Shown piece by piece: positions 27,080-36,659 of a stretch of 42,336 nt of DNA. The DNA is from an uncultured Lewinella sp. Its GTDB lineage: Bacteria; Bacteroidota; Bacteroidia; Chitinophagales; Saprospiraceae. A program made the position numbers and the translations under genes. The notes beneath the pieces were generated by a model, which made no database searches, was not told the origin of the DNA, and worked only from the letters and a program-made list of their open reading frames with translations. The DNA is taken from the NCBI GenBank assembly GCA_913056515.1, contig CAJXMP010000005.1, forward strand, positions 1 through 42,336, in the 5' to 3' direction. The first letter of the stretch is position 1, and each line of letters starts with the position of its first letter.

Positions 27080-28594
27080 TTAGAATGGAATGTCCTCGTC
27101 GTCATTCATTCTGGAAGGACGGGTAATCACATCAGACCCATCAAGGTTTGTATTAAATGTACCCTCCGGTAGATTTTCAAAATCTAGGTCATCCAGATCT
27201 GTGAACTTAGCATAATCTGCAATAAAGCGAAGTTTGATATTTTCTAAGGCACCATGCCTGTTTTTTGCAACTAGGATTTCTCCAATACCTTTTAGTGATT
27301 CTCCCTCTTCGTCTTCTAAGATTTGATAGTATTCACCGCGATAGATGAACATTACCATATCGGCATCCTGCTCGATAGATCCAGATTCACGAAGATCGGA
27401 AAGCATAGGTTTTTTTGTTCCTCCACGTGATTCAACTGCACGACTAAGCTGGGAAAGGGCAATCACAGGCACATTCAATTCTTTCGCCAATGCTTTTAAA
27501 CCTCTGGAAATAGCCGATACCTCTTGCTCTCGATTACCTTTACCATCACTTCCTCCACTCATCAATTGCAAGTAATCAATGATGACCATTTGAATATCGT
27601 ACTGAGCTTTCAGACGTCTACACTTGGCTCTAAGTTCAAAGATATTAATACCAGGGGTGTCATCAATGAAGATTGGAATATCAGCCATTTGTTCAATAGC
27701 TGTATAAAGCTGTTGCCATTCGTATTCTTCTAGATTACCCTTACGCATTTTTTGACCAGAAATTTCAGCTTCTAGCGTAACCAATCGTTGGACTAATTGG
27801 ATATCCGACATCTCCAAGGAAAAGATGGCTACCCCTTTATTAAAGTCCATGGCAGCATTTTTGGCAAGAGCAAGTACAAAGGATGTTTTACCCATACCAG
27901 GTCTAGCAGCCAGAATAACCAAATCCGAAGGTTGCCAACCGGACGTTAATCGGTCCAAGTTGAGGAAACCAGTTGGTACACCTGTCAGTCCATCCTCTTT
28001 ATCCTTCAATTCCTCTAGCTGCTGTCTGAATTTAGCAGTTACTGAACTCATCGTTTCTACACCACGACTCATATTGCTTTGCGTAATGTCAAACAATCCT
28101 TTTTCAGCATCGTCTAGGAGAGCGAAAACATCTGTACTATCCTCATAAGAATCTTTGATAATCTTAGTGGATACACGAATCAATTCACGCTGAATATATT
28201 TCTGCGCTATAATTCTAGCGTGATACTCAATATTTGCTGCAGAGGCTACTTTATTGGTTAGTTTAACTAAATAACCAGGTCCACCAATATCATTTAGTTT
28301 CTCTAGTTTTTTTAGTTCTTCCGTTACGGTTAATAGATCAATAGGATGCGATCCATTAAACAAGGCGATCATCGCTTCGTAAATATGTTTATGGGCATCT
28401 AAGTAGAAGCTATTCGCTGTAATGATATCCATAACCGATGACAGTGCATCCTTATCTAACATAAGGGCTCCCAATACTGCTTCTTCCAAAGCAGTAGCCT
28501 GCGGTTGAACTTTTCCGAAGACATAATCGGAAAGCTCCCCTTTAGACGTACGAGCGGGTTGTACCCTATTTGTTTTTTTAGGAAAATCTGCCAT
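27080..28594 (-). CDS. dnaB: Replicative DNA helicase DnaB
   Basis: DnaB is the hexameric 5'-3' helicase that unwinds the replication fork. The 504 residues hold the N-terminal DnaG/DnaC-interaction domain (about 30-135) and the RecA-like helicase domain with Walker A RPGMGKTS (231-238), Walker B VIIDYLQL (337-344, Asp340) and the later RGLKALAKELNVPVIALSQLSR motif with the arginine-finger region PMLSDLRESGSIEQDAD. A short disordered start (about 1-30) and an acidic tail ending in DDEDIPF frame it; such acidic ends are common in replisome proteins. A candidate -7 box TAGCTTTG lies 20 bases upstream. Adjacent rluB is probably in the same unit. Confidence 0.97.
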   Translation of the reverse strand: MADFPKKTNRVQPARTSKGELSDYVFGKVQPQATALEEAVLGALMLDKDALSSVMDIITANSFYLDAHKHIYEAMIALFNGSHPIDLLTVTEELKKLEKLNDIGGPGYLVKLTNKVASAANIEYHARIIAQKYIQRELIRVSTKIIKDSYEDSTDVFALLDDAEKGLFDITQSNMSRGVETMSSVTAKFRQQLEELKDKEDGLTGVPTGFLNLDRLTSGWQPSDLVILAARPGMGKTSFVLALAKNAAMDFNKGVAIFSLEMSDIQLVQRLVTLEAEISGQKMRKGNLEEYEWQQLYTAIEQMADIPIFIDDTPGINIFELRAKCRRLKAQYDIQMVIIDYLQLMSGGSDGKGNREQEVSAISRGLKALAKELNVPVIALSQLSRAVESRGGTKKPMLSDLRESGSIEQDADMVMFIYRGEYYQILEDEEGESLKGIGEILVAKNRHGALENIKLRFIADYAKFTDLDDLDFENLPEGTFNTNLDGSDVITRPSRMNDDEDIPF

Positions 28595-28613
28595 ACTATT
28601 GTTGAAATTCTTA

Positions 28614-28621
28614 CAAAGCTA
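28614..28621 (-). promoter_or_regulatory. Candidate -7 element upstream of dnaB
   Basis: The minus strand reads TAGCTTTG, a perfect match to TAnnTTTG, 20 bases before the dnaB ATG. No TTG is found at the usual 17-23-base distance, so the call rests on the -7 box alone. Confidence 0.3.
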
Positions 28622-28658
28622 TAAAAGCATTTTATGAAAATAAGGAAATAACGGATGC

Positions 28659-28698
28659 AAAAAAAGGAATTCAAAGTTTTGACTTGAATTCCTTTTTT
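28659..28698 (-). terminator. Terminator downstream of the subtilase gene
   Basis: Seven A, GGAATTCAA (28666-28674), a 9-base loop and TTGAATTCC (28684-28692) plus six T. The stem is perfect for nine pairs. Its place between the subtilase stop (28722) and the dnaB start (28594) implies it ends the propeller-barrel/subtilase transcript. Confidence 0.85.
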
Positions 28699-28721
28699 AA
28701 AGACAGCTATAAATTAACTAT

Positions 28722-30473
28722 TTATTGGAGAATCAGCTTACCGCTAAATTGATTTTTTTCTGAATCAATCAGATAAAAATACATACCCTTGGATAGCTTA
28801 GTCAAATTCAAAGGATTGCTACCCGAAGGAATACGCTGTTCGTGAACGACCCGACCATTGGTATCCATTAACTGCATATAGGCGTCTTGAATATGGACTG
28901 GAAGATTCACATGCAATAGGCCATCCGTTGGATTTGGAAACACTTTTGCGTTTTGGGTGTCCAAAGTTTCGGTTTGATTGATATCAATGACTAAAGCTGC
29001 CTCAACAGCCGCTAATACATCAATTCTACCATAACCATAAGTGTTATTCGGAATATTCATTCCAGATACTCCACCACAATTTTCTTCCGTTGTTTTTGCT
29101 ATTGCCGTTTCTTCCAAGATGTCTTCAATAAGGGCTACTTGTCCAGCTAGCTCTGGTCTAGCAGAAATAATTAAGGCAACTGCACCAGCCACATGTGGAC
29201 CGGCCATAGAGGTGCCACTATATGTACTGTAGGCATTGTCTCTAACGCAGGAATATACATTTCTTCCAGGTGCACTGACATTGGGTTTTAATCGATCGGA
29301 TCCATCTACGGTAACAGGACCTCGACTTGAAAATCCAGTAATTTGATCTCCTTCATTGGTCGCACCTATGGTAAAACTATTTTCAAAGATTGCAGCAGGC
29401 GTGCTGATAGATGAACAACCTTGTGACCCGCTATTACCAGCTGAGGCTACGACTACTACCCCTGCAGCTTTTAGATTGTCTACTGCAGTCTCAAGAATGG
29501 AAAAATTAGCTGGATTACAGCCTTCAGACTCTGGGCATGCCCATGAGTTGTTGATTACATGAGGTGCTTGGTTGGGATCTGGATCGGCTCCATTACTATC
29601 TGTTGGAGCAAGAAACCACTCAAAGCACTCCAAATAAGTACTTGGTTTGCCGTGTCCTCTTTCCATATTTCTACAGCCTATCCAACTCGCTTCAGGCGCT
29701 ACTCCAATTTTTCTAAAACCAGCCTCACCTACCATAGTGCCTACGGTGTGTGTACCGTGATTATGATCATCACATGGAGCTATATTATTCAATCCGCATG
29801 GGTTATTTCCAGTATTATCTTCATTGATTTCATGAATGGCATCGTGCCAGTTGTAGTTGTGGTCTTCAACGCCATTATTCCAACCTTTATATTGTGCTTT
29901 AATAGCTGGGTGATACCATTCTACCCCAGTATCTTGTCCGCCAATAATAACACCTGCACCTTTATATCCTAAATCCCAAACTTCATCTCCTTTTATCATT
30001 TCTATCCCCCATTCGATGGTGTCTTGTGTTCTAACACTAGCATCAGATTGGAAGGAATCATCTTTAGGTAGTTCGTTTTGATACCATAAATCAGTTTGAA
30101 TACGGGCAATTAAAGGATGGGTTTGTAATTGCTGTAATTCTTCTAAGTTTATGGCACTCAATATGGCATTACTGAGTAAGTAACTTTTACTGGGACGATT
30201 CCAAGACTGTAATAAGTCAATAAGTGGTTGTTGGGTATTGATCGCATGTTGGCGCAGCGCATTAAAAACATGCTGACCCTTTTCTGCCTTAGTCCACTGT
30301 TGAGGTAGATCCTTGAATTGCACCTGATCCTTCAGGATAATCAATACATCCTGTTGGTTGTTTTGATCCAATAGTTGAAGTAATTCAGGATCTACTTGTG
30401 CTTGCTGCGCACTTGTGTTTACTGCTAAAATTCCAAAGAAGATAGCGAGCAGTTTCCAAGCTTTTATTTTCAT
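28722..30473 (-). CDS. Subtilisin-family serine peptidase (S8) with type IX secretion sorting domain
   Basis: A secreted endopeptidase of 583 residues. It has a signal peptide (cleavage near SAQ, residue 23), an inhibitor-type prodomain (about 25-135), and the S8 catalytic domain with Asp181 (GGQDTGVEW), His239 (HGTH), the oxyanion Asn309 (INNSWAC) and Ser422 (GTSMAGPHVAG). The last 73 residues (from 511, KVFPNPTDGLLHVNL) form a type A C-terminal domain that routes proteins through T9SS, which fits Bacteroidota. The mature enzyme is likely attached to or released from the surface. Six or more cysteines in the catalytic domain suggest disulfides. The gene starts 12 bases after the stop of the larger propeller/barrel gene, so both are co-transcribed. 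Confidence 0.95.
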   Translation of the reverse strand: MKIKAWKLLAIFFGILAVNTSAQQAQVDPELLQLLDQNNQQDVLIILKDQVQFKDLPQQWTKAEKGQHVFNALRQHAINTQQPLIDLLQSWNRPSKSYLLSNAILSAINLEELQQLQTHPLIARIQTDLWYQNELPKDDSFQSDASVRTQDTIEWGIEMIKGDEVWDLGYKGAGVIIGGQDTGVEWYHPAIKAQYKGWNNGVEDHNYNWHDAIHEINEDNTGNNPCGLNNIAPCDDHNHGTHTVGTMVGEAGFRKIGVAPEASWIGCRNMERGHGKPSTYLECFEWFLAPTDSNGADPDPNQAPHVINNSWACPESEGCNPANFSILETAVDNLKAAGVVVVASAGNSGSQGCSSISTPAAIFENSFTIGATNEGDQITGFSSRGPVTVDGSDRLKPNVSAPGRNVYSCVRDNAYSTYSGTSMAGPHVAGAVALIISARPELAGQVALIEDILEETAIAKTTEENCGGVSGMNIPNNTYGYGRIDVLAAVEAALVIDINQTETLDTQNAKVFPNPTDGLLHVNLPVHIQDAYMQLMDTNGRVVHEQRIPSGSNPLNLTKLSKGMYFYLIDSEKNQFSGKLILQ

Positions 30474-30485
30474 AGTAGTGAAGTA

Positions 30486-33400
30486 TTAAAAATCATATCC
30501 TAAGGAGAAGAATAATCTTGGGTCTTGTTTTTCTCCTGTTTCTATCCCCTGAGCATAGTCAATTCTCAAATAGTAGCCCAATATAAGCATACGTGCTCCT
30601 GCGCCATAGCCCATAACAAAAGGATCTCTAAAGAATTTTACGGAAACAAAGACATTAGGATCACCAGGTGGATCGATGTCTTGAAGATTCTTGATGTTCA
30701 GTGGGTTGTCATCCGCAAATGGACTTTTCCCTATCCATGCAGAACCCGCATCAAAGAATCCCACCAATTGGAAGTTCCTCAGGAATGGCGACTTGATATT
30801 CTTTGAAATATATTGGAATACAGGGATTCGAATTTCAGCATTCAATAATGCATAGGAGTTACCGTTTCTTATATTCGATGAGAATCCCCTTAAATTTGGC
30901 ATCATCATTTGGTACCTAAATCCATCGGCCACTAGTGGAACGGGAATATCGTCGTTACTATCCGAATTGGTGGAGAATAACATATTATCCGTAGCGCCCA
31001 CAAAATAAGCGACCTTTTCACTTCCAATAGAGGTGGCAGCCGCAATCCTTGTTGCGAAAACAGATCGCTTCAGGATAGGAATATAATTCCGAGCATCCAA
31101 TGTAAATACCGACATGAAACCTTGGTTAAAGTCAAATGAAGCATTATCGGTCAGATCGATTTGCATGCCTTTAGAGATTTCCATGGTTGCCTTTGCACGA
31201 GTACCATTTAGGATGTTCATCTGCTTATTGATGGTGTTATCATAGATGTATTCTGTTCTCCATCGGATTCGTTGAACATTCTCTGATAAGGTTTCAAGCG
31301 TACTGACATCCGTTGCTAATTGTACTTGTTGATCCAATCTAAGGTTCAATCCAGTTTTGATAGATTCAAACGGATTAAAAGGATAGGAGACTTTGTATTC
31401 TGCCACAAAGGAGTTTGCCTCTAACTTAGGTTGGATTTGGCTCGGGAATAAAGAGCCGTTATCGATAGTGAATTTAAAAGACGATCTATAGACAAATATC
31501 TCTTTATCGATTCTCTTTTTATCATTATTGTAACGCATGTAAGCTTCATAGCCATTGAAGGTAGATGGGAATTTAATGCCAGCCTCCAATTCGTGATCTT
31601 CTAAAAGATCTTTGAAGTTTGCTTTCATTAGAATACCCATTCTTGATCCCCTAGGATCTTGCTCATTCGCTGGTTGAAAGGCTTGTAAGCTTGGTGTACC
31701 GTTATATGGATAATAATCATCTAGTAGATTATTATTATCAAATTCAGTGGTTATGAAATCATTCCTGAACATCAGACGATAAGGAATAACATCAGAGGGA
31801 AAATATTGATAGGGCTTTTGCTCTAAGTAGTTTTCTCCTAACGTTAGTTTAGCAGCCGTATTTAGATAGGTATCTATTGCTGTTTCTTCCGTGTTATTAT
31901 TCGTTGATTCTTCTTCTGTTTCTTCCACTTCAAAGCCAGATTGGAAAATATAGGTATCTATATTTAACGAGTCTGCATCTTCGTTTTTATAATCAGGCTC
32001 CAAGAATGCTTCTTCCTTCAGAATAGTTAGCTTTTCATTGCTTGGAAGATCCTTTTGTTCAAAGTCTTTTTCCAATAGAGTAGCTTCTGCCTCTGGATTA
32101 TATTTTTCAATGTAGATCACAGATTGATCCTGCGATTGCTGTTTACTTATAAATCGGCTTAGATTACTATTGTACTTATGGTAATCAATATTATAGGATA
32201 GATTAGTTTGAGGATGTGATTTTCCTCGCTTCTCAATAATCGGAATGATTCGAACACTATCAATCTCCGTAAGTCGCACGCTATCCAATACATTTTCCAA
32301 AAGTGTATCCTGTTGGAAATAGCCAATATCACCGTCGTTGAAGAAGACCTCCTGCTCATAATGGTGAATATACTCCTCAATCTCCCCTAAATACCTATTT
32401 CTAATCCCACTTTTATCGGATAAAAAGGTGAAATAAGTCTCATCAACCCACAGGGGCTGTCGTTCATTTACATTAGAGGTATTGGTTAATCGAATCAATT
32501 TACTTCCATCCTCTGGCAAGAAGAAAATATCAAACTTGGCATCGGGAAGTATAGAGTCAATTCGAATCTTACGTTCATTAAGCGTGTCCGGACGATTAGA
32601 GGCAAAAATATAGCCCTTGCGTCCGTCTAATTGGGCCGGCTGTGCATCCAGATCATCCCAAATATCATTGGTAATGCGAGTCGTTTGACGGTCTACTAAG
32701 CTGTACATAAATAAATCGGAGAATCCATTTATACTAGCAGAGAACAACATTCTATAGTTATTCTTATAAGCTATGGAATGGATGCGCTGATATTGATTCG
32801 TGATAGGTTCTGTTTGCTTGAACTTATCGGTATATACATCATACTGTCCCAGGTAGATTACGTCATTTTTCTCAAAAACAATAGCTAACTCCTGTCCAGA
32901 ACTATTCCAAGCTACCATAGGGTAATTGTAGTCGGTTCGCTGTAATTGGTTCCGCTGACCACCTCTAAGGATAATATCTGTTTCGTCTTTCTCTAAGTGC
33001 TTAAGAATAACTTTATATCGACCCATATCATTGATGACATACACGAGTCTTTTTCCATCCGGGCTAAGCTGAATATCCGTAATGGGATGGTTCTTTTTGT
33101 TTTTCAGCTTGATGCGTTCTCCAGAAAGGGTGTCTGTTTGTTCAACTTCTTTTTGATACAACTCTTTATAAAAGGCGTAACTGTCTTTTTGCACTTTGTT
33201 AGAAGACATACCTAGGACATCGTAAAAACCTGAATCTAGGGAACGATCGTTTTTAGCTAAATATAGAATGGTAGGTATAACCCCAGCTTTATTTCTAGAA
33301 TCCACATAAAACCAAATGGATTTACCAGCTAAGGTAGGCTGAGCAATGGCAAACTCCTTGTATGATTTATATACATCAAGGCTAAGGATTTCTCTCATGG

Positions 33401-33971
33401 CACTATCATCGGTACTGGTCCATCCGTCAGCTATATACTTCACTAATCCATCAGTAACCCAATCCGGTAGATTGAGTAGAATGCTGGATTGTACCATTTC
33501 TTGTATCGAATTGCCAAATAAGATAGAGTTCAGGAAGATTCTTGCGGTACCTTCTCTAATTTGAGAGCGCAGCAATTGGTGGTTACCATTGAAGTACACA
33601 AAGATTTTGTTACCAAGGACCAAGGCTTTCTGATCAAAGGTGTTCAATAATTCCTCATCACCGATATTACTTTGATTGAGGTCAGTGATATCCTTATAAA
33701 CAATGATCTCTATTTTATCATTGATTCTGTGCTCCGTGAGTTCCTCGATTTCACCATATATTTCCTCTGCAATCATTACAGAGCTCTGGCCTACATTACG
33801 TCCTGTACCGTACCAAAAACTTACAAAGTTATCGCTTTCATATTGCAGCCAAGTGTCAAAATCTGAATGATATTGCACCCTGTTTTTCCCAAATTGAACA
33901 TTGGCTACCTGCGCATGAGTTGCGAGGAAAAAAAGATTGGCAATTAATATGGTGAGGACGATTCTTTTCAT
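30486..33971 (-). CDS. TolB-like beta-propeller outer-membrane protein with degenerate N-terminal peptidase domain
   Basis: The 1161-residue protein has a signal peptide (cut after HAQ, residue 21). Residues 35-190 resemble a peptidase MA-like gluzincin fold, with the family phrase NLPDWVTDGLVKYIADGW (167-184), but the HExxH motif is REGTA (139-143) and the third ligand glutamate is Asp174, so it is probably inactive. Next come PD40 blades like those of TolB (about 296-560, with ITDIQLSPDGKRLVYVIND), an acidic, low-complexity linker (about 560-730) and a C-terminal beta-barrel of the BamA/Omp85-like surface-antigen kind (about 740-1161), ending in a terminal Phe (LFFSLGYDF). It could act as a surface export or docking protein. 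It is the first gene of a unit with the T9SS subtilase. Confidence 0.8.
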   Translation of the reverse strand: MKRIVLTILIANLFFLATHAQVANVQFGKNRVQYHSDFDTWLQYESDNFVSFWYGTGRNVGQSSVMIAEEIYGEIEELTEHRINDKIEIIVYKDITDLNQSNIGDEELLNTFDQKALVLGNKIFVYFNGNHQLLRSQIREGTARIFLNSILFGNSIQEMVQSSILLNLPDWVTDGLVKYIADGWTSTDDSAMREILSLDVYKSYKEFAIAQPTLAGKSIWFYVDSRNKAGVIPTILYLAKNDRSLDSGFYDVLGMSSNKVQKDSYAFYKELYQKEVEQTDTLSGERIKLKNKKNHPITDIQLSPDGKRLVYVINDMGRYKVILKHLEKDETDIILRGGQRNQLQRTDYNYPMVAWNSSGQELAIVFEKNDVIYLGQYDVYTDKFKQTEPITNQYQRIHSIAYKNNYRMLFSASINGFSDLFMYSLVDRQTTRITNDIWDDLDAQPAQLDGRKGYIFASNRPDTLNERKIRIDSILPDAKFDIFFLPEDGSKLIRLTNTSNVNERQPLWVDETYFTFLSDKSGIRNRYLGEIEEYIHHYEQEVFFNDGDIGYFQQDTLLENVLDSVRLTEIDSVRIIPIIEKRGKSHPQTNLSYNIDYHKYNSNLSRFISKQQSQDQSVIYIEKYNPEAEATLLEKDFEQKDLPSNEKLTILKEEAFLEPDYKNEDADSLNIDTYIFQSGFEVEETEEESTNNNTEETAIDTYLNTAAKLTLGENYLEQKPYQYFPSDVIPYRLMFRNDFITTEFDNNNLLDDYYPYNGTPSLQAFQPANEQDPRGSRMGILMKANFKDLLEDHELEAGIKFPSTFNGYEAYMRYNNDKKRIDKEIFVYRSSFKFTIDNGSLFPSQIQPKLEANSFVAEYKVSYPFNPFESIKTGLNLRLDQQVQLATDVSTLETLSENVQRIRWRTEYIYDNTINKQMNILNGTRAKATMEISKGMQIDLTDNASFDFNQGFMSVFTLDARNYIPILKRSVFATRIAAATSIGSEKVAYFVGATDNMLFSTNSDSNDDIPVPLVADGFRYQMMMPNLRGFSSNIRNGNSYALLNAEIRIPVFQYISKNIKSPFLRNFQLVGFFDAGSAWIGKSPFADDNPLNIKNLQDIDPPGDPNVFVSVKFFRDPFVMGYGAGARMLILGYYLRIDYAQGIETGEKQDPRLFFSLGYDF

Positions 33972-34147
33972 GCTATCTAATTTCTTTGGGCACTTCTATT
34001 CTTTATATAAACGATAATGTTTTGATTACCTTTATACATAAAATAATTTTAATTCAGGTTTGATACAATGTATTAGGGCTGTATTTAGAAACAATTTAAC
34101 TTTTTTACTGAAGCTAAACAGTACTAAGCCATCAATTCTGACTTAAA

Positions 34148-34795
34148 ATGACAACAGTTACTAGTTTCACGTTCAATCCATTTCAAGAAAACACCTACAT
34201 CGTTGAAGACCCTTCAGGTGCATGTGTAATCTTTGACCCTGGTTGCAGCAACAAACAGGAGGAGGATATCTTATTAACTCATATTCAGGACAAAAAACTC
34301 CGTCCAGTTCGATTAATCAATACGCACTGTCATATTGACCATATATTAGGAAACGCTTTTGTTGCGGAACAGTTTGGCTTAGACTTGGAGATTCATGAGG
34401 GTGAATTGCAGGTTCTAAACCAAGGACCAATGGTTGCAGACATGTATGGTATTGGGTATGTGTCTCATTCACCACAGCCCCAACGCTTTATTGAAGTAGG
34501 GGAAGAAATTGCTTTTGGGGATACTGTTTTAAAAGCTTTATTTACACCCGGTCATTCACCCGCTAGCCTATCCTTTTATTGCGAGAAAGATCAATTTCTA
34601 ATAGCAGGTGATGTGTTGTTTTTTCAAAGTATAGGTAGAACGGATTTACCAGGGGGTGATTTTGCAACACTTGAACAAAGTATTCAGAATGAACTGTATA
34701 CGCTACCAGACGAGGTGATTGTATACCCAGGACACGGTCCTAAGACACGTATAGGGTATGAAAAACATAATAATCCATTCGTAAGACCTAAATAG
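34148..34795 (+). CDS. MBL-fold metallo-hydrolase, glyoxalase II-like
   Basis: This 215-residue enzyme is a binuclear metallo-beta-lactamase-fold hydrolase, most like the YcbL/GloB-type thioesterases. The metal site is complete: THCHIDH (His60, His62, Asp64, His65), His136 (PGHSPAS), Asp155 (LIAGDVLF) and His196 (YPGHG). It lacks the long C-terminal helical domain of true GloB, so it acts on a small thioester such as S-lactoylglutathione-like or another substrate. No obvious partner gene is adjacent. It overlaps the convergent rnhB by 8 bases. Confidence 0.88.
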   Translation: MTTVTSFTFNPFQENTYIVEDPSGACVIFDPGCSNKQEEDILLTHIQDKKLRPVRLINTHCHIDHILGNAFVAEQFGLDLEIHEGELQVLNQGPMVADMYGIGYVSHSPQPQRFIEVGEEIAFGDTVLKALFTPGHSPASLSFYCEKDQFLIAGDVLFFQSIGRTDLPGGDFATLEQSIQNELYTLPDEVIVYPGHGPKTRIGYEKHNNPFVRPK

Positions 34796-35411
34796 ATAAT
34801 TCAAGTTGTTGGCCTTTGAGCAAGGTAAAACTCTTTCTGTGGTGTTCACAGGGCCCATGAGCTTCGATAGCTTCCCGGTGAGCTTTGGTGGGGTAGCCTG
34901 CATTGGAGTCCCATTTGTAGTGTGGATAATCCTGGTGAATGCGTTGCATGTATGCGTCTCTATGTGTTTTGGCTAAGACAGAGGCTGCTGCAATGGAAGT
35001 AAATTTTCCATCCCCTTTAATAATGCATTCAAAAGGGATATCGGAGTAAGCTTTGAAGCGATTTCCGTCTATGAGCAATAATTCGGGTCGAACTTGAAGT
35101 TGATCTATTGCCTTGTGCATAGCTAAAAAAGAAGCATTAAGGATATTGATTTCATCAATTTCTTCAGGACTACATATACCAACTGCCCAAGCTAATGCAT
35201 GTGCTTCAATAAAAGGCCTTAGAATGGCCCTATTTTTCTCTGAAATTTTTTTGGAATCGTTGAGTAAAGGATGTTCAAAACCATCGGGTAAGATAACTGC
35301 TGCTGCAAATACCGGACCAGCCAAACAGCCTCTTCCAGCTTCATCACAGCCAGCTTCTATGCTATTTTTTGAAAAGCGTTTTTGCAGTTTGACTTTTGAT
35401 TTTGATGACAT
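34788..35411 (-). CDS. rnhB: Ribonuclease HII
   Basis: RNase HII cuts the RNA strand of RNA-DNA hybrids and removes single ribonucleotides from DNA. The 207 residues show the [12 protein letters not shown] motif with Asp23 and Glu24, the metal-binding Asp115 in LLIDGNRF and Asp134 in the [22 protein letters not shown] segment. Length is normal. Its ATG is immediately adjacent to the stop of the OmpA-like gene with no gap, so it is translated from the same mRNA. It overlaps the convergent MBL-fold gene by 8 bases at the 3' end. Confidence 0.96.
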   Translation of the reverse strand: MSSKSKVKLQKRFSKNSIEAGCDEAGRGCLAGPVFAAAVILPDGFEHPLLNDSKKISEKNRAILRPFIEAHALAWAVGICSPEEIDEINILNASFLAMHKAIDQLQVRPELLLIDGNRFKAYSDIPFECIIKGDGKFTSIAAASVLAKTHRDAYMQRIHQDYPHYKWDSNAGYPTKAHREAIEAHGPCEHHRKSFTLLKGQQLELSI

Positions 35412-36518
35412 TTAATCCACATTGAGAATTTTAAATTCTACCCGTCTATTCTTGGCTCTTCCTGCATTACTGCGATTACTTTCAACAGGTTTGGAATAGC
35501 CAAAAGCTTCATAGGTCAAGCGACTAGGGTCTATGCCTTGATTAGTTAAAAAGGCAATGACCGAACGTGCTCGTTTCCTTGAAAGATAGAGATTATAATT
35601 CTCACTACCAATACTATCGGTGTGTCCGTGGATTTCAATCTTCATATTTGGATGCTCCTTTAATATGCCGAGGAGCTTGTTCAATTCAATGAATGACCTT
35701 GGGTGGAGATCCCATTTATCAAAATCGAAATAAATATTTTTAAGTTGGATGACTTTACCTGGTTTTAAGACTTGATCGCGTAGATCTTCTTTTTCCTTTG
35801 GTACAGGAAGTATGGGCGGTATTTTTTTGATTAAAAAATCATCAAAATAATAATAGGCATAAGGCAATAGGGCTCCATCGGCATCAAATTCCGTTTTAAT
35901 ATCATCAAAAAAATTGCCCACTACAATAAAATTATAGGCTGAATCCGCTTGAAACCCTCCTCTAATTTTAACCCATTCCAATGGTTTGTTCTGAACAACA
36001 GAAACATCATTGAATAAAGGCATTATATCCATGGTTTCTACAATTTCTTCATCCGTCTGATTTACAGATAGGGCTACACCGAAATTATTGCACGCCATAC
36101 TTCCTTGGAGTTTAGACACATAGAATTCAACGTAGTAGTTTTGACCTACGACAAGTTCTTCATTGAGGCGTATTTGGACGTATTCTCTACAGTGGGGCTT
36201 TCCATTTTCACAGCCAAACATGGTTAAACCAACCATAGATGATCCGCTATGTGCTTTTTGCAAGTGAAATCCTTTGCTTTGCCAATGTTTAGGAATTCGG
36301 ATATTTTGACCGTAAGCATCTGGAGAGGCTAGAGTGGGAGAATCCCAAAATTTCATAAGTGAAGTAAAATCACTGCCTTTATAGAACCAACCCAAAGGAG
36401 GTCCAGAAAAATCCTCGAATCCAGGATTTGGTACTAGATTAACTGCTTCCTTGTTTTGAGCCATTCCCATGTGCCAGATGCACACCAAGAGTAAGCTGAA
36501 TAATAATCTCATCGGCAT
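35412..36518 (-). CDS. OmpA family protein with N-terminal galactose-binding-like domain
   Basis: The 368-residue protein has a signal peptide ending near GMAQ (residue 21), a beta-sandwich module (about 25-235, NPGFEDFSGPP and YYFDDFLIKK features of CBM-like domains) and a C-terminal OmpA domain (about 258-366) with IYFDFDKWDLHPRSFIELNKL and the peptidoglycan-binding HGHTDSIGSENYNLYLSRKRARSV motif. It should sit at the outer membrane, anchored to peptidoglycan, with the lectin-like part outward or periplasmic. Translation could also start two codons later at 36512. It heads a unit with rnhB. The ligand of the first domain is not known. Confidence 0.85.
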   Translation of the reverse strand: MPMRLLFSLLLVCIWHMGMAQNKEAVNLVPNPGFEDFSGPPLGWFYKGSDFTSLMKFWDSPTLASPDAYGQNIRIPKHWQSKGFHLQKAHSGSSMVGLTMFGCENGKPHCREYVQIRLNEELVVGQNYYVEFYVSKLQGSMACNNFGVALSVNQTDEEIVETMDIMPLFNDVSVVQNKPLEWVKIRGGFQADSAYNFIVVGNFFDDIKTEFDADGALLPYAYYYFDDFLIKKIPPILPVPKEKEDLRDQVLKPGKVIQLKNIYFDFDKWDLHPRSFIELNKLLGILKEHPNMKIEIHGHTDSIGSENYNLYLSRKRARSVIAFLTNQGIDPSRLTYEAFGYSKPVESNRSNAGRAKNRRVEFKILNVD

Positions 36519-36630
36519 TTTTTGCGATCTACTTTAGACTTATAATGTAAGTATTAAAACTTTTATTATATGCAAGGTAGGATTCAAATCGCTTAGAGAA
36601 TATTGCTGCTAGTAGCATAGCAGACAAAAA

Positions 36631-36656
36631 AAATGGGGAATTTTCATTCCCCACTA
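36631..36656 (-). terminator. Terminator after the ALDH gene
   Basis: TGGGGAAT (36634-36641), a 4-base loop and ATTCCCCA (36646-36653) form a perfect 8-bp stem. On the minus strand it is followed by seven T (36627-36633 as A). It ends the transcript of the dehydrogenase whose stop is at 36660, about 4 bases away. Confidence 0.9.
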
Positions 36657-36659
36657 TTT

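Noticed and set aside
27825-28148. 107-codon frame antisense to dnaB
   Set aside because: Inside the conserved helicase domain on the opposite strand and without homology features.
29559-29972. 137-codon frame antisense to the subtilase gene
   Set aside because: It lies entirely inside a strongly supported S8 peptidase gene in the opposite strand, with no recognisable motif; typical shadow frame.
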